The translations under genes and the position numbers were made by a program. From Clostridiales bacterium (lineage in GTDB: Bacteria; Bacillota; Clostridia; Lachnospirales; Lachnospiraceae): a stretch of DNA of 36,679 bases. Positions 23,536-32,703 of this stretch are shown here, piece after piece (the first letter of the stretch is position 1; each line of letters opens with the position of its first letter). The notes beneath the pieces were generated by a model. It had not been told where the DNA came from. It did not search any database and saw nothing but the letters and a program-made list of their open reading frames with translations. The stretch covers positions 1 to 36,679 of the forward strand of contig JAQXIM010000095.1 of assembly GCA_029007785.1 (NCBI GenBank), read 5' to 3'.

Positions 23536-24177
23536 ATGAAGATTATCATGTTGGGTGCTCCTGGTGCCGGTAAAGGCACACAGGCAAAGTTATTATCCGA
23601 TAAATACTCGATTCCTCATATTTCTACCGGAGATATTTTCCGTGCGAATATTAAAGAGGGAACAGAGTTAGGCAAGAAGGCAAAAGAGTATATGGATGCC
23701 GGTGCACTGGTTCCAGATGAACTTACGGTTGATCTTGTGATTGATCGAATTGGCCGTGAAGACTGTGCGAAGGGATATATCCTGGATGGATTCCCCAGAA
23801 CCATTAATCAGGCCCAGAAACTGACAGAAGCTCTTGCAGAAACAGGAGATATCGATTTTGCTGTAAATGTGGATGTTCCGGATGAAGCCATCATTGACAG
23901 AATGTCCGGCAGACGTGTCTGCCCGGCATGCGGAGCCAGCTACCATGTAGTGAATATTCCTACCAAGGTAGAAGGTATCTGTGACCGCTGCGGCGCTGCT
24001 GTCATTCAGCGTGACGACGATAAAGCAGAAACCGTAAAGAAACGTCTGGATGTTTATCACGAACAGACACAGCCCCTGATCGACTATTACAGAGAGAAGG
24101 GGAAGGAAGTAGAAATTGACGGAACCCAGTCTATGGAAAATGTTTTCACAAGCATTGTTGAGAAGATCGGGGAGTAG
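23536..24177 (+). CDS. adk: Adenylate kinase, zinc-LID type
   Basis: 213 residues. The P-loop GAPGAGKGT (7-15), the AMP-binding [12 protein letters not shown] and LDGFPRT, and a long LID are present. The LID contains Cys129, Cys132, Cys149 and Cys152 (CPAC and CDRC), the four-cysteine zinc site common in Gram-positive enzymes. The enzyme interconverts ATP + AMP and 2 ADP in the cytoplasm and is essential for nucleotide balance. AAGGAGATGCTGAT precedes the ATG. map starts three bases after the stop. Confidence 0.98.
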   Translation: MKIIMLGAPGAGKGTQAKLLSDKYSIPHISTGDIFRANIKEGTELGKKAKEYMDAGALVPDELTVDLVIDRIGREDCAKGYILDGFPRTINQAQKLTEALAETGDIDFAVNVDVPDEAIIDRMSGRRVCPACGASYHVVNIPTKVEGICDRCGAAVIQRDDDKAETVKKRLDVYHEQTQPLIDYYREKGKEVEIDGTQSMENVFTSIVEKIGE

Positions 24178-24180
24178 TAT

Positions 24181-24957
24181 ATGCCTATTTCCATCAAGTC
24201 AGAGAAAGAAATTGAACTGATGAGAGAATCCGGTCGGCTTTTGTCCATCGTCCATGACGAATTGGGCAAAAGCATAAGGCCGGGGATCTCTACAAAAGAT
24301 ATTGATCGGTTGGGAGAAGAGATCATTCGTGGTTTCGGGTGTATTCCTTCTTTTCTTAATTATAACGGATATCCTGCTTCCATTTGTGTTTCGATAAATG
24401 ATGAAGTGGTACATGGGATCCCGAATAAGAAAAGAATATTAAAAGAGGGTGACATTGTCAGCCTGGATGCCGGTTTGATTTATAAAGGCTTTCATTCTGA
24501 TGCAGCCAGAACCCACCGTGTGGGAACGGTCAGTGAGGAAGCTTCCCAGCTCATCAATGTTACAAGGGAATGTTTTTTTCAAGGCATTCAATTTGCAAAA
24601 GCAGGATATCATCTCCATGATATTTCTGCTGCTATTCATGCTTACGCAGAAAAGTTTGGGTACGGTGTCGTGAGAGATCTGGTTGGTCATGGTATTGGAA
24701 CCCATTTGCATGAAGCGCCGGAAGTACCTAATTTTCGACAGAAAACAAAAGGAGTACTGTTGAAGCCGGGTATGACACTGGCAATCGAGCCCATGATTGC
24801 CGCTGGTACCTGGAAGGTGAAATTTCTGGATGATGGATGGACTGCAGTAACGGCAGATCATTCCCTGGCAGCTCATTATGAGAACACCGTTCTTATTACA
24901 GAAGGTGATCCGGAAATATTTACCTTATCCCATTCTGACAGAGAATCCATGCAATAA
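24181..24957 (+). CDS. map: Methionine aminopeptidase, type I
   Basis: 258 residues. All five metal ligands of the pita-bread fold are visible: Asp96 (SLDAG), Asp107 (HSDAARTH), His170 ([11 protein letters not shown]), Glu203 (AIEPM) and Glu241 (LITEGDPE). His78 in DEVVHGIP is the substrate-contact residue. The enzyme removes the initiator methionine from new proteins. There is no N-terminal SecC zinc extension. It is coupled to adk (3-base gap) and is followed 14 bases later by infA. Confidence 0.97.
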   Translation: MPISIKSEKEIELMRESGRLLSIVHDELGKSIRPGISTKDIDRLGEEIIRGFGCIPSFLNYNGYPASICVSINDEVVHGIPNKKRILKEGDIVSLDAGLIYKGFHSDAARTHRVGTVSEEASQLINVTRECFFQGIQFAKAGYHLHDISAAIHAYAEKFGYGVVRDLVGHGIGTHLHEAPEVPNFRQKTKGVLLKPGMTLAIEPMIAAGTWKVKFLDDGWTAVTADHSLAAHYENTVLITEGDPEIFTLSHSDRESMQ

Positions 24958-24971
24958 GGAGGGCGGACGTA

Positions 24972-25190
24972 ATGTCTAAAGCCGATGTAATTGAAATTGA
25001 GGGAACTGTTGTAGAGAAGTTGCCTAATGCAATGTTTCAGGTGGAGTTGGAAAATGGACATCAGGTTCTGGCACATATCAGTGGCAAGCTTCGCATGAAC
25101 TATATTCGTATTCTGCCGGGAGATAAAGTAACTCTTGAACTTTCCCCCTACGATCTTTCCAAGGGAAGAATCATTTGGCGTGATAAATAA
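24972..25190 (+). CDS. infA: Translation initiation factor IF-1
   Basis: 72 residues, the invariant IF-1 length. [51 protein letters not shown] and [14 protein letters not shown] are diagnostic of this single OB-fold protein, which occupies the 30S A site during initiation. AAGGAGGGCGGACGTA precedes the ATG. No KOW-domain gene separates it from map. Confidence 0.98.
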   Translation: MSKADVIEIEGTVVEKLPNAMFQVELENGHQVLAHISGKLRMNYIRILPGDKVTLELSPYDLSKGRIIWRDK

Positions 25191-25237
25191 ACAGATGGAT
25201 CGGGGAAGAAAAATCTGTTAAAAATTGAAAAAAGTTC

Positions 25238-25266
25238 TTGCATAATTGTGTCGGAAGTGTTATAAT
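25238..25266 (+). promoter_or_regulatory. Internal promoter upstream of rpmJ-rpsM-rpsK-rpsD-rpoA-rplQ
   Basis: TTGCAT (25238-25243), a 17-base spacer and a perfect TATAAT (25261-25266) lie in the 108-base infA-rpmJ gap. It would give a short leader of about 25 bases and allow separate expression of the alpha operon. Confidence 0.85.
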
Positions 25267-25298
25267 TTCTGATGCACTTTTTTGAAAGGAGATAACAA

Positions 25299-25412
25299 AT
25301 GAAAGTTAGATCATCCGTAAAACCGATTTGCGAAAAATGCAAAGTTATCAAACGCAAAGGTAGTGTTAGAATTATCTGTGAGAACCCCAAGCATAAGCAG
25401 AGACAGGGTTAA
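25299..25412 (+). CDS. rpmJ: 50S ribosomal protein L36, zinc-binding type
   Basis: 37 residues, too short for most gene finders. The sequence [20 protein letters not shown] followed by [17 protein letters not shown] is canonical L36. Cys11, Cys14, Cys27 and His32 form the zinc ribbon of the C+ form. The ATG follows AAAGGAGATAACAA. It lies directly after the internal promoter and 44 bases before rpsM, the usual infA-rpmJ-rpsM order. Confidence 0.97.
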   Translation: MKVRSSVKPICEKCKVIKRKGSVRIICENPKHKQRQG

Positions 25413-25456
25413 TCTCTACAGATTCTAAGATAAAATACTAATGGAGGTAGTACACA

Positions 25457-25825
25457 ATGGCTCGTATTTCAGGTGTTGACTTACCGAGGGAAAAACGTGT
25501 TGAAATCGGATTAACCTATATCTACGGTATTGGCAGAACCAGCTCCAATCGTATCCTGGCTGAAGCAAAAGTAAATCCTGATACCCGTGTAAAAGATCTG
25601 ACGGACGAAGAAGTAAACAGAATCCGTGAGGTTATTGATGCTACACAGGTGGTAGAAGGTGACCTGAGAAGAGAGATCGCTCTCAATATCAAGCGTCTGC
25701 AGGAAATCGGTTGCTATCGTGGTATCCGTCATAGAAGAGGTCTTCCGGTTCGTGGTCAGAAAACCAAGACCAACGCTAGAACTCGTAAGGGTCCGAAGAA
25801 GACTGTTGCAAACAAGAAAAAATAA
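25457..25825 (+). CDS. rpsM: 30S ribosomal protein S13
   Basis: 122 residues. [25 protein letters not shown], the [28 protein letters not shown] motif and the lysine-rich C-terminal tail that contacts P-site tRNA are present. S13 forms bridges B1a and B1b with the large subunit. TGGAGGTAGTACACA precedes the ATG. Confidence 0.98.
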   Translation: MARISGVDLPREKRVEIGLTYIYGIGRTSSNRILAEAKVNPDTRVKDLTDEEVNRIREVIDATQVVEGDLRREIALNIKRLQEIGCYRGIRHRRGLPVRGQKTKTNARTRKGPKKTVANKKK

Positions 25826-25861
25826 TTAGAAAGGAACCCAGAAGGGAAGGTTAGTTTTAAA

Positions 25862-26260
25862 ATGGCTAAAAAAGTGTCAGCTAAAAAAGTGACAAAAAAA
25901 CGTGTCAAGAAAAACGTTGAACGCGGACAGGCTCATATCCAGTCATCCTTCAATAATACAATCGTTACTCTTACTGATACCCAGGGTAATGCATTGTCTT
26001 GGGCAAGCGCTGGTGGACTGGGCTTCAGAGGTTCAAGGAAATCTACTCCTTATGCCGCTCAGATGGCAGCGGAAACTGCTACTAAAGCCGCTCTTATTCA
26101 CGGTTTGAAGACCGTTGACGTATTTGTTAAGGGACCCGGATCCGGACGTGAAGCAGCTATTCGTGCGCTGCAGGCATGTGGACTCGAGGTAACTAGTATT
26201 AAGGATGTAACACCCGTTCCTCACAACGGATGCCGTCCGCCTAAACGCAGAAGAGTATAA
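25862..26260 (+). CDS. rpsK: 30S ribosomal protein S11
   Basis: 132 residues. A basic N-terminal tail ([21 protein letters not shown]) leads into [54 protein letters not shown] and the terminal [13 protein letters not shown]11 lies on the 30S platform next to the mRNA exit. GAAGGGAAGG lies upstream of the ATG at somewhat long spacing. Confidence 0.97.
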   Translation: MAKKVSAKKVTKKRVKKNVERGQAHIQSSFNNTIVTLTDTQGNALSWASAGGLGFRGSRKSTPYAAQMAAETATKAALIHGLKTVDVFVKGPGSGREAAIRALQACGLEVTSIKDVTPVPHNGCRPPKRRRV

Positions 26261-26275
26261 TGGAGGTGCAGACAA

Positions 26276-26869
26276 GTGGCAGTAAATAGAGTTCCTGTTC
26301 TTAAAAGATGCAGATCTTTAGACCTTGATCCTGTTTATATTGGAATCGACAAGAAATCCAATAGACAGTCTAAGAGAGCCAATAAAAAAATGAGTGAATA
26401 TGGCCTTCAGCTGAGAGAAAAGCAGAAAGCAAAATTCATTTATGGTGTATTAGAGAAACCTTTTAGAAATTATTATGCAAGAGCTGAAAAAATGAGAGGT
26501 ATGGTTGGTGAAAATCTGATGGTTCTTCTTGAACTCAGACTGGACAACGTACTTTTCAGAGGCGGTCTGGGAAGAACCCGTATGGAGACTCGTCAGATCG
26601 TTGATCACAAGCATGTACTGGTTAATGGAAAATGTGTCAATATTCCTTCCTACCAGGTAAAGGCTGGCGATGTGATTGAAATCAAAGAGAAACACAAAGG
26701 TTCTCAGAGATATAAAGAAATCCTGGAGACCACTGCCGGAAGACTGACTCCTGCATGGGTTGAGAGTGATCTGGAAAACCTGAGAATTACTGTGAAAGAA
26801 CTTCCTACGAGAGAAGCCATCGACGTTCCCGTTGATGAGATGCTTATCGTTGAGTTGTACTCCAAATAA
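26276..26869 (+). CDS. rpsD: 30S ribosomal protein S4
   Basis: 197 residues with a GTG start: TGGAGG lies nine bases upstream and the protein begins MAVNRVPVLKRCRSLDLDP, as in clostridial S4. It is the zinc-free form, since only one N-terminal cysteine is present. EKQKAKFIYGVLEKPFRNYY and the S4 RNA-binding domain (LELRLDNVLFRGGLGRTRMETRQIVDHKHVLVNGK) are clear. S4 nucleates 30S assembly and in several bacteria autoregulates its operon. A 53-base gap precedes rpoA. Confidence 0.97.
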   Translation: MAVNRVPVLKRCRSLDLDPVYIGIDKKSNRQSKRANKKMSEYGLQLREKQKAKFIYGVLEKPFRNYYARAEKMRGMVGENLMVLLELRLDNVLFRGGLGRTRMETRQIVDHKHVLVNGKCVNIPSYQVKAGDVIEIKEKHKGSQRYKEILETTAGRLTPAWVESDLENLRITVKELPTREAIDVPVDEMLIVELYSK

Positions 26870-26922
26870 TTGAGGAGAAAACGTCAGCGGAATAGAGTAG
26901 AGTCCCAGAAGGAGGAAGTATC

Positions 26923-27882
26923 ATGTTTGAATTTGAAAAACCTAATATCGAGATTGCCGAAATCTCCGATGATAAGAGATATGGCAGATTTGTGGTAGAA
27001 CCTCTGGAACGTGGCTATGGCACAACTCTGGGGAATTCTCTGCGGAGAATTATGTTATCTTCTTTGCCTGGTGTAGCCGTAAGCCAGGTAAAGATCGATG
27101 GAGTTCTTCATGAATTCAGCTCGATCCCCGGCGTAAAAGAAGACGTTACGGAGATCGTAATGAATCTGAAGAGTCTTGCCATCAAGAGTAATTGCGAATT
27201 CAGTGAAGCTAAGGTTGGGTATATTGAGTTTGAAGGCGAAGGTGTTATTACCGCAGCTGATATTCGCTTGGATGCCGACCTTGAGATCATGAATCCGGAA
27301 TTGGTTATTGCTACCTGCAGCGGCGGCAAGGACACCAAATTCAATGCGGAAATTACAATTACACGCGGAAGAGGCTATGTAAGTTCTGATCGAAACAAGA
27401 CGGAAGATATGCCTATCGGAGTAATCGCTGTTGACTCCATTTATACGCCCGTTGAGCGTGTAAATATGTCTGTTGAGAATACCCGTGTTGGCAAGATTAC
27501 CGATTATGATAAGTTAACGCTGGACGTTTATACGAATGGCACACTGGCTCCCGATGAGGCTGTCAGTCTGGCTGCCAAAGTTTTGAGTGAGCATTTGAAT
27601 CTGTTCATTGATCTGTCTGAGAACGCCAGAACCGCTGAGGTTATGGTAGAGAAAGAGGACAATGAGAAAGAAAAAGTGCTTGAGATGAATATCGATGAGC
27701 TTGAATTGTCCGTTCGTTCTTATAATTGCCTCAAGAGAGCCGGTATTAATACGGTGGAAGAATTAACAAACCGTACTTCCGAAGATATGATGAAAGTCCG
27801 CAATCTTGGACGCAAATCTTTGGAGGAAGTATTAGCGAAATTGAAAGAGCTCGGATTGGAACTGAATCCCAGCGATGAGTAA
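26923..27882 (+). CDS. rpoA: DNA-directed RNA polymerase subunit alpha
   Basis: 319 residues. The N-terminal dimerisation domain carries [24 protein letters not shown] and [12 protein letters not shown] flexible linker at about residues 230-250 ([14 protein letters not shown]) leads to the C-terminal domain [22 protein letters not shown]...[12 protein letters not shown], which binds UP elements and activators. The ATG follows AAGGAGGAAGTATC. rplQ follows 18 bases later, as in most bacteria. Confidence 0.98.
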   Translation: MFEFEKPNIEIAEISDDKRYGRFVVEPLERGYGTTLGNSLRRIMLSSLPGVAVSQVKIDGVLHEFSSIPGVKEDVTEIVMNLKSLAIKSNCEFSEAKVGYIEFEGEGVITAADIRLDADLEIMNPELVIATCSGGKDTKFNAEITITRGRGYVSSDRNKTEDMPIGVIAVDSIYTPVERVNMSVENTRVGKITDYDKLTLDVYTNGTLAPDEAVSLAAKVLSEHLNLFIDLSENARTAEVMVEKEDNEKEKVLEMNIDELELSVRSYNCLKRAGINTVEELTNRTSEDMMKVRNLGRKSLEEVLAKLKELGLELNPSDE

Positions 27883-27900
27883 TACATCGGAGGTTAGATA

Positions 27901-28437
27901 ATGGCACAGTATAGAAAGCTTGGAAAGACTGCAAGTCAGAGAAAAGCTTTGCTGAGAAACCAGGTAACTGCCCTGCTGAATAATGGCAAAATTGTTACTA
28001 CGGAAGCTCGTGCAAAGGAAGTACGCAAGATCGCCGAAGGCATGATTGCACTTGCAGTAAAAGAAAAAGATAATTTTGAGACTGTTACCGTAACTGCTAA
28101 AGTTGCTGTTAAAGATGCTCAGGGTAAGAGAGTAAAAACAGTCGTTGACGGCAAGAAAGTAACTCAGTTTGAGAAAGTTGAGAAAACCATCAAAAAAGAT
28201 ATGCCCAGCAGACTTCATGCTAGAAGACAGATGCTGAAGGTTCTGTATCCTGTTACCGAAGTTCCTACGGAGCAGGCTGGAAAGAAACGCAACACCAAGG
28301 AAGTTGATCTCGTTGCAAAACTGTTTGATGAGATCGCTCCCAAGTACGTTTCTCGTCAGGGCGGATACACCCGCATGGTTAAAATTGGACCTCGTCGTGG
28401 TGATGCTGCTATGGAAGTTATTCTGGAGCTGGTATAA
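27901..28437 (+). CDS. rplQ: 50S ribosomal protein L17, with a long central insert
   Basis: 178 residues, against about 120-127 in B. subtilis and E. coli. The conserved ends are [37 protein letters not shown], and the C-terminal [25 protein letters not shown]. Between them, about residues 58-103 form a lysine-rich insert ([20 protein letters not shown]). Inserts of this kind are, to my knowledge, common in Lachnospiraceae L17. L17 lies near the tunnel exit. TCGGAGGTTAGATA precedes the ATG, and a strong terminator follows 16 bases after the stop. Confidence 0.96.
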   Translation: MAQYRKLGKTASQRKALLRNQVTALLNNGKIVTTEARAKEVRKIAEGMIALAVKEKDNFETVTVTAKVAVKDAQGKRVKTVVDGKKVTQFEKVEKTIKKDMPSRLHARRQMLKVLYPVTEVPTEQAGKKRNTKEVDLVAKLFDEIAPKYVSRQGGYTRMVKIGPRRGDAAMEVILELV

Positions 28438-28453
28438 GCTTAAGATCACGGAT

Positions 28454-28486
28454 AAAAAGGAGATTCCCTTGCGGAATCTCCTTTTT
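28454..28486 (+). terminator. Terminator of the S10-spc-alpha cluster
   Basis: A perfect 14-bp stem (28454-28467 with 28473-28486), a CTTGC loop and a five-T end. The A-rich left arm means it can also act on the minus strand. Confidence 0.95.
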
Positions 28487-28659
28487 CCATTCTGAAATGA
28501 CAAAACTCAAAATCGGACAAGCTATTTTAAAATACAAATAGCATATATATGGATATGCGTAATTCTTATAAATCAAATACAAAATGTACGAGAAAATAAC
28601 GGAAAACCCAGTTAGTAATGTGCATAAAAACAGGAAAAAGAGATTTTATCGAATAAATA

Positions 28660-28688
28660 TTGACAAAAATGAAAAGCTGCTGTATGAT
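28660..28688 (+). promoter_or_regulatory. Promoter of the secreted double-nitrilase gene
   Basis: Consensus TTGACA (28660-28665), exactly 17 bases, then TATGAT (28683-28688) in very A/T-rich DNA. The predicted transcription start is about A28695. The region from 28487 to 28659 is A/T-rich and shows no gene or other clear element. Confidence 0.85.
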
Positions 28689-28694
28689 TTTGCC

Positions 28695-28779
28695 ATCGTG
28701 TTAAATATTTATTATTTAACCACTTATAATAATTTCGTTCAGACAAGGGAGTCACGATAACGTGATTCCCTCTTTTTTT
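28695..28779 (+). promoter_or_regulatory. Leader RNA with a terminator ahead of the nitrilase gene (attenuator or small RNA)
   Basis: An A/U hairpin GTTAAATA/TATTTAAC (28700-28707 with 28713-28720) precedes a full intrinsic terminator. The terminator stem is AGGGAGTCACG/CGTGATTCCCT (28746-28756 with 28761-28771, one G-U), the loop is ATAA, and seven T residues follow (28773-28779). This terminator lies between the promoter and the ATG at 28831. The predicted RNA 5' end ATCGTG (28695-28700) is complementary to CACGAT (28753-28758) inside the terminator arm, so an alternative fold is possible. No known riboswitch consensus was recognised. It could also be an independent small RNA of about 85 bases. 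Confidence 0.65.
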
Positions 28780-28830
28780 ATCTGCGCGCACTTTTTTGTC
28801 TGGAACAATGAATGTTACGGAGGAAAAAAC

Positions 28831-31611
28831 ATGAAGAAAAAAATGTCATTCAAGACTGCGGCCTTGGGGCTGTCGATGATGATGGCTTTGACGCTGGCAA
28901 GTCCTGCCACTGATGTGTACGGCTATTACGGAACGACCGGCGAATACAGCAGACTGGAACGTCTGGAACAGCCTTCTTTAAGAGTTCAGTACGATGAAAA
29001 TGAACTTGGTGTTGTGAATTTCGATCCGGTTTGGGGTGACAAAGAAGCAAATATTAAAAGTATGGATGCTTACATTGAGGAAGCAGATGCAAAAGGTGTT
29101 AAAATTCTCCTGTTTCCCGAAATGTGTGTAAATGGTTATGTTTCTTCCAGTGATGAAAATTCCGAAGGATATCAGTATGCGGTAAGCAGTGCGGAAGCCA
29201 TTGATGGTCCCACCGCTTCCCATTTTGCAGAAATTGCCGATGAAACGGATATGTGGATTATATACGGTGCTACGGAGACGATTGTGGAAGATGGTGTGGC
29301 AGATACGAAACACGCATATAATTCTGCATTTATTTGTTCTCCGGAAGGCGAAGTTACCACTTATCAGAAAATTACTCCCGTAGAGGGAAGCTGGTGTACC
29401 CCTGGTGAGACACCGGTAATCATCGATACCGGCGAATACGGAAAGATGGGTGTAAGCATTTGTTATGACACATATTCCACTCCCGAGTTGGAACGTTACT
29501 ATTCCGCCATGGGATGCAACCTTCTCCTGAATCCTACTGCAACCGGCGGTGGCTGGTCCACCGGCAATATGGATGCATGGCAGGAATATTATAAGATCCG
29601 TCTGGAAAGTATTGCTTCCAGAGATGGATATACCATTCTGAGTTCGGATCTGGTATTTAACAATGAACAGCCTGGCAAAGATGTTGTATTCCCCGGCGGA
29701 AGTGCTATTCTGACAGCAGCATTCAATGGTCCTGTATACTATGCAGGCAGCACCGGTACTCCCGGAGTTATGGATGATGATGCTGCTATTATTACTCTGG
29801 AAGAAGGACTGCTGACCAACGGCGCAGCATTTACTTCCTCCACCGGCAGCACCTGTTCCAACCAGGATTTCAACCCGGAGCTTTACACCAGGCTTTACGC
29901 AGAACTGGAAGATGATATGCGTGAAAATGGTGACAGCCTGAATTATGATCCCTACACCACCGATGGTCCCAAGACAGCAGTTGTCAATATGGTTGGTTAC
30001 TGGGGCAACAAAACAAAGACAAAAGAGCTGATGAAGAAATATATTGAGGAAGCTGCAGCAGAAGGTGTCGAGCTGCTGGTATTCCCGGAGACAGTTCTTT
30101 CCGGTTACGGTTATGTTGATCCTGCACAGGATCCTTTCTATCAGAAATATGGCGTGTCCATGCAGGTGGCCACAGCTGAGACGATTCCAGGTGAATCCAC
30201 TTATGAACTGTCTGAATTGGCTCAGAAGTACAATATGTATATCATTTTCGGTATGACGGAACTGGACGAAAAGGGAACCATTACGGAAGATGGTGTTCAG
30301 AAATGCTATAACTCGGCTGCTATTTTGTATCCCAACGGAAATATTGATTCCTATCAGAAAATTCACCGTGCAGGTTTGGAATCCAAGTGGTCTGTCTGTG
30401 GAAAGACTCCCAAGATGATTGAAACCAAATGGGGTAAGATTGGAATTGATATTTGCCGAGACGGTCATTTCTATCCGGAACTTGGAAGATATTATGCAGC
30501 AAAGGGATGCACCATGTTTATTCATCCCACTGCCACTACCGGTAATGCATGGTATCGCTCCACCAGAATTGGTTCTTATGTAGACCGTGACAATATGGCT
30601 TCCATTACCTGTAATCTGCTGGGCGGCGATGGTATTTACGTAGCAGATGGAGAGTACGTGGCCAGTGCTGATGATATTGACGAAAATGGTGATTTTATCG
30701 GCGGATCGGAAATTCCGGAAGTGATTTATAATCAGAACGAGATTGAAAATGATCCTTATTGGAATTCCAAGAACTGGCTGGGTTCCGGAAAAATCTTTAA
30801 CAGTACAAGTTTCATCGCCACCAAGGGTTCCACGGCAGATACACAGCTGAAGCCTCGTATCAATTACAATGGTACCGGTGCAGAATCCGAAGGATTTGAA
30901 GAAAGAGGCAAGACCAGTCCTCTTGGTCTGGAAATTGCAGATATGAATCTTTCCGGTACCGGATTCAGTGCATCCGGCTATACTTTCAACCCGGATCTCT
31001 ATTCCAAACTCTATGATAAACTGGCAGCTCTGTACCGTGATGGTTATGTTTCCAAGTATGGCAGCGATGCTGTTGCTGAGCCGGTTACGGTAGATCTCAC
31101 ACCGGAAAAAGAGGATGAGAAGGAAGAGATAAAAGAGGAAGAAAAAGAAGATAATAATAAAGAGGAAGTCGTTACCGGTATCGAGGCAGGTACGATTGTA
31201 AAAGATAAAGCAACGAAGGGTATTTACAAAGCCCGTACCGATGGTACGGTAGCTTATGTAGGCTGTACCGATAAGAAAGCCACCAGTGTTGTTATTCCTG
31301 CCGCCGTTGTATTGAATAAGAAAACGTACAAGGTAACGGTCATTGCATCGGATGCATTCAAAGGAAATACAAAGCTTACCAGTGTGACGATTGGTAAAAA
31401 TATTACCAGAATTAAGTCGAAAGCATTTAAAGACTGCAGCAAGCTTGGCAAGATTACCATTAAGTCAACGAAGCTGACTTTCATTGATACGACGGCCTTT
31501 AAAGGAATCAAGTCTACAGTGAAGATTACAGTGCCTTCCTCCAAATACAGCGCATATAAAAAGATGCTGCTGAAAGCAGGCGTAAGCTCCAAAGCTAAAA
31601 TTACAAAATAA
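28831..31611 (+). CDS. Secreted protein with two nitrilase (carbon-nitrogen hydrolase) domains and a C-terminal LRR_5/BspA-like region
   Basis: 926 residues. The start follows ACGGAGGAAAAAAC and gives MKKKMSFKTAALGLSMMMAL, a typical signal peptide, with cleavage likely around residues 24-31. Domain 1 (about 55-375) has the nitrilase triad Glu97 (LLFPEMCVNGY), Lys180 (TYQKITPVEG) and Cys211 (GVSICYDTYSTPE). Domain 2 (about 380-742) repeats it with Glu420 (LVFPETVLSGYG), Lys510 (SYQKIHRAG) and Cys542 (GIDICRDGHFYPE). Each ends with a similar helix (NPELYTRLY, NPDLYSKLY), so the whole module was duplicated. An acidic Glu/Lys linker (750-780) leads to a C-terminal region (781-926) with DAFKGNTKLTSVTIGKNI and KAFKDCSKLGKITI, typical of BspA-type leucine-rich repeats. 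No LPXTG or lipobox is seen. It probably hydrolyses amides or nitriles outside the cell; the substrate is unknown. Confidence 0.9.
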   Translation: MKKKMSFKTAALGLSMMMALTLASPATDVYGYYGTTGEYSRLERLEQPSLRVQYDENELGVVNFDPVWGDKEANIKSMDAYIEEADAKGVKILLFPEMCVNGYVSSSDENSEGYQYAVSSAEAIDGPTASHFAEIADETDMWIIYGATETIVEDGVADTKHAYNSAFICSPEGEVTTYQKITPVEGSWCTPGETPVIIDTGEYGKMGVSICYDTYSTPELERYYSAMGCNLLLNPTATGGGWSTGNMDAWQEYYKIRLESIASRDGYTILSSDLVFNNEQPGKDVVFPGGSAILTAAFNGPVYYAGSTGTPGVMDDDAAIITLEEGLLTNGAAFTSSTGSTCSNQDFNPELYTRLYAELEDDMRENGDSLNYDPYTTDGPKTAVVNMVGYWGNKTKTKELMKKYIEEAAAEGVELLVFPETVLSGYGYVDPAQDPFYQKYGVSMQVATAETIPGESTYELSELAQKYNMYIIFGMTELDEKGTITEDGVQKCYNSAAILYPNGNIDSYQKIHRAGLESKWSVCGKTPKMIETKWGKIGIDICRDGHFYPELGRYYAAKGCTMFIHPTATTGNAWYRSTRIGSYVDRDNMASITCNLLGGDGIYVADGEYVASADDIDENGDFIGGSEIPEVIYNQNEIENDPYWNSKNWLGSGKIFNSTSFIATKGSTADTQLKPRINYNGTGAESEGFEERGKTSPLGLEIADMNLSGTGFSASGYTFNPDLYSKLYDKLAALYRDGYVSKYGSDAVAEPVTVDLTPEKEDEKEEIKEEEKEDNNKEEVVTGIEAGTIVKDKATKGIYKARTDGTVAYVGCTDKKATSVVIPAAVVLNKKTYKVTVIASDAFKGNTKLTSVTIGKNITRIKSKAFKDCSKLGKITIKSTKLTFIDTTAFKGIKSTVKITVPSSKYSAYKKMLLKAGVSSKAKITK

Positions 31612-31646
31612 TCTTCTGAGCAACAAAGAAAAAGAGATAAAGAAGG

Positions 31647-31679
31647 AAAGCTGTCACATAAAATCTGTGGCAGCTTTTT
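31647..31679 (+). terminator. Terminator of the double-nitrilase gene
   Basis: AAAGCTGTCACA (31647-31658) pairs with TGTGGCAGCTTT (31666-31677) with one G-U pair, followed by T residues to 31679. Its A/T ends could also work on the other strand. Confidence 0.92.
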
Positions 31680-31778
31680 CTCTGCGTAAAGAAATGGTGA
31701 GGGAATCCAGGATGGATCAGGAAAAGGGTGCAGCTGTTAAAATGCTGGAGAAGGAAAGGAAAAAAAGTGACGGAGAAC

Positions 31779-31807
31779 TTGTTTTTTTTCGTATTTTCTA
31801 TTACTAT
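31779..31807 (+). promoter_or_regulatory. Candidate promoter of the ecfA1-ecfA2-ecfT operon
   Basis: TTGTTT (31779-31784), a 17-base T-rich spacer and TACTAT (31802-31807). The predicted transcription start near 31814 supports the ATG at 31858 over the one at 31816. Confidence 0.62.
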
Positions 31808-31857
31808 GAATAAGTATGCAAAGTGACTATTATGATGCAGAAGCAGAGGAACGGTAT

Positions 31858-32703
31858 ATGGGAATCATAAAAACAGCGAAACTTATTTATGAATATGCCA
31901 GAAGAGATGAAGATAATAATGTGGTAGAGACGGTTCGTGCTGTCGATGAAGTAAATCTGGATATTCAAGAGGGAGAATTTGTTGCGATTCTTGGACGAAA
32001 TGGTTCAGGCAAGTCTACCATCGCGAAGCAGATGAATGCCCTTCTGTTTCCTTCCCAGGGAACCATTTGGATTGGAGAAAAGGATACCAGGGATGAGAAA
32101 TTCCTGTGGGAGATCCGTCAGTCTGCCGGTATGGTATTTCAGAATCCGGACAACCAGATCATTGCCACAGTCGTTGAAGAGGACGTTGGATTTGGTCCGG
32201 AAAATATGGGTGTTCCTTCCAAAGAAATCTGGAAGCGGGTAGAAGAAAGCCTGAATGCAGTTGGAATGATGGCCTATCGGAAAGCCTCTCCCAATCATTT
32301 GTCCGGTGGTCAGAAACAGAGAGTGGCTATTGCCGGCGTTATGGCAATGAAACCCAAATGTATCATTCTGGATGAACCTACGGCCATGCTGGATCCCAAC
32401 GGACGTCAGGAAGTAATTCGGACTGTCCGGGAACTGAATCGTCAGGAGGGTATCACTGTTGTCCTGATCACTCATTATATGGAAGAAACTGTTCATGCGG
32501 ATCGAATTATCGTAATGGATCAGGGAAAAATTCAGATGACAGGAACTCCCAGAGAGATCTTTAGTCATGTTCAGGAATTAAAATCCATGAAATTGGATGT
32601 TCCCCAGGTAACAGAGTTGGCTTATGAACTGAAAAAGGAAGGAATTGATTTGCCGGATGGAATTCTCACCATCCAGGAATTGGTGGATGCATTATGTCAA
32701 TAG
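31858..32703 (+). CDS. ecfA1: ECF transporter ATP-binding protein EcfA1
   Basis: 281 residues from ATG 31858, which is seven bases after AGAGGA. An in-frame ATG at 31816 lies at the predicted transcription start. Walker [11 protein letters not shown]-loop [10 protein letters not shown], signature LSGGQKQR, Walker B CIILDEPT with D-loop MLDPNG, and the H-switch LITHYMEE are complete. The FQNPDNQ motif is typical of EcfA. With EcfA2 and EcfT it forms the energy-coupling module that serves exchangeable S components for vitamins and metals. Its end overlaps ecfA2 by ten bases. Confidence 0.95.
   Translation: MGIIKTAKLIYEYARRDEDNNVVETVRAVDEVNLDIQEGEFVAILGRNGSGKSTIAKQMNALLFPSQGTIWIGEKDTRDEKFLWEIRQSAGMVFQNPDNQIIATVVEEDVGFGPENMGVPSKEIWKRVEESLNAVGMMAYRKASPNHLSGGQKQRVAIAGVMAMKPKCIILDEPTAMLDPNGRQEVIRTVRELNRQEGITVVLITHYMEETVHADRIIVMDQGKIQMTGTPREIFSHVQELKSMKLDVPQVTELAYELKKEGIDLPDGILTIQELVDALCQ

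Noticed and set aside
28978..30525. 515-codon open frame on the minus strand
   Set aside because: It is antisense to the double-nitrilase gene and has a composition typical of a shadow frame; the plus strand encodes clear domains.
31816..31857. Alternative start ATG 31816 for ecfA1
   Set aside because: It coincides with the predicted transcription start and lacks a ribosome binding site, while ATG 31858 has AGAGGA at seven bases.
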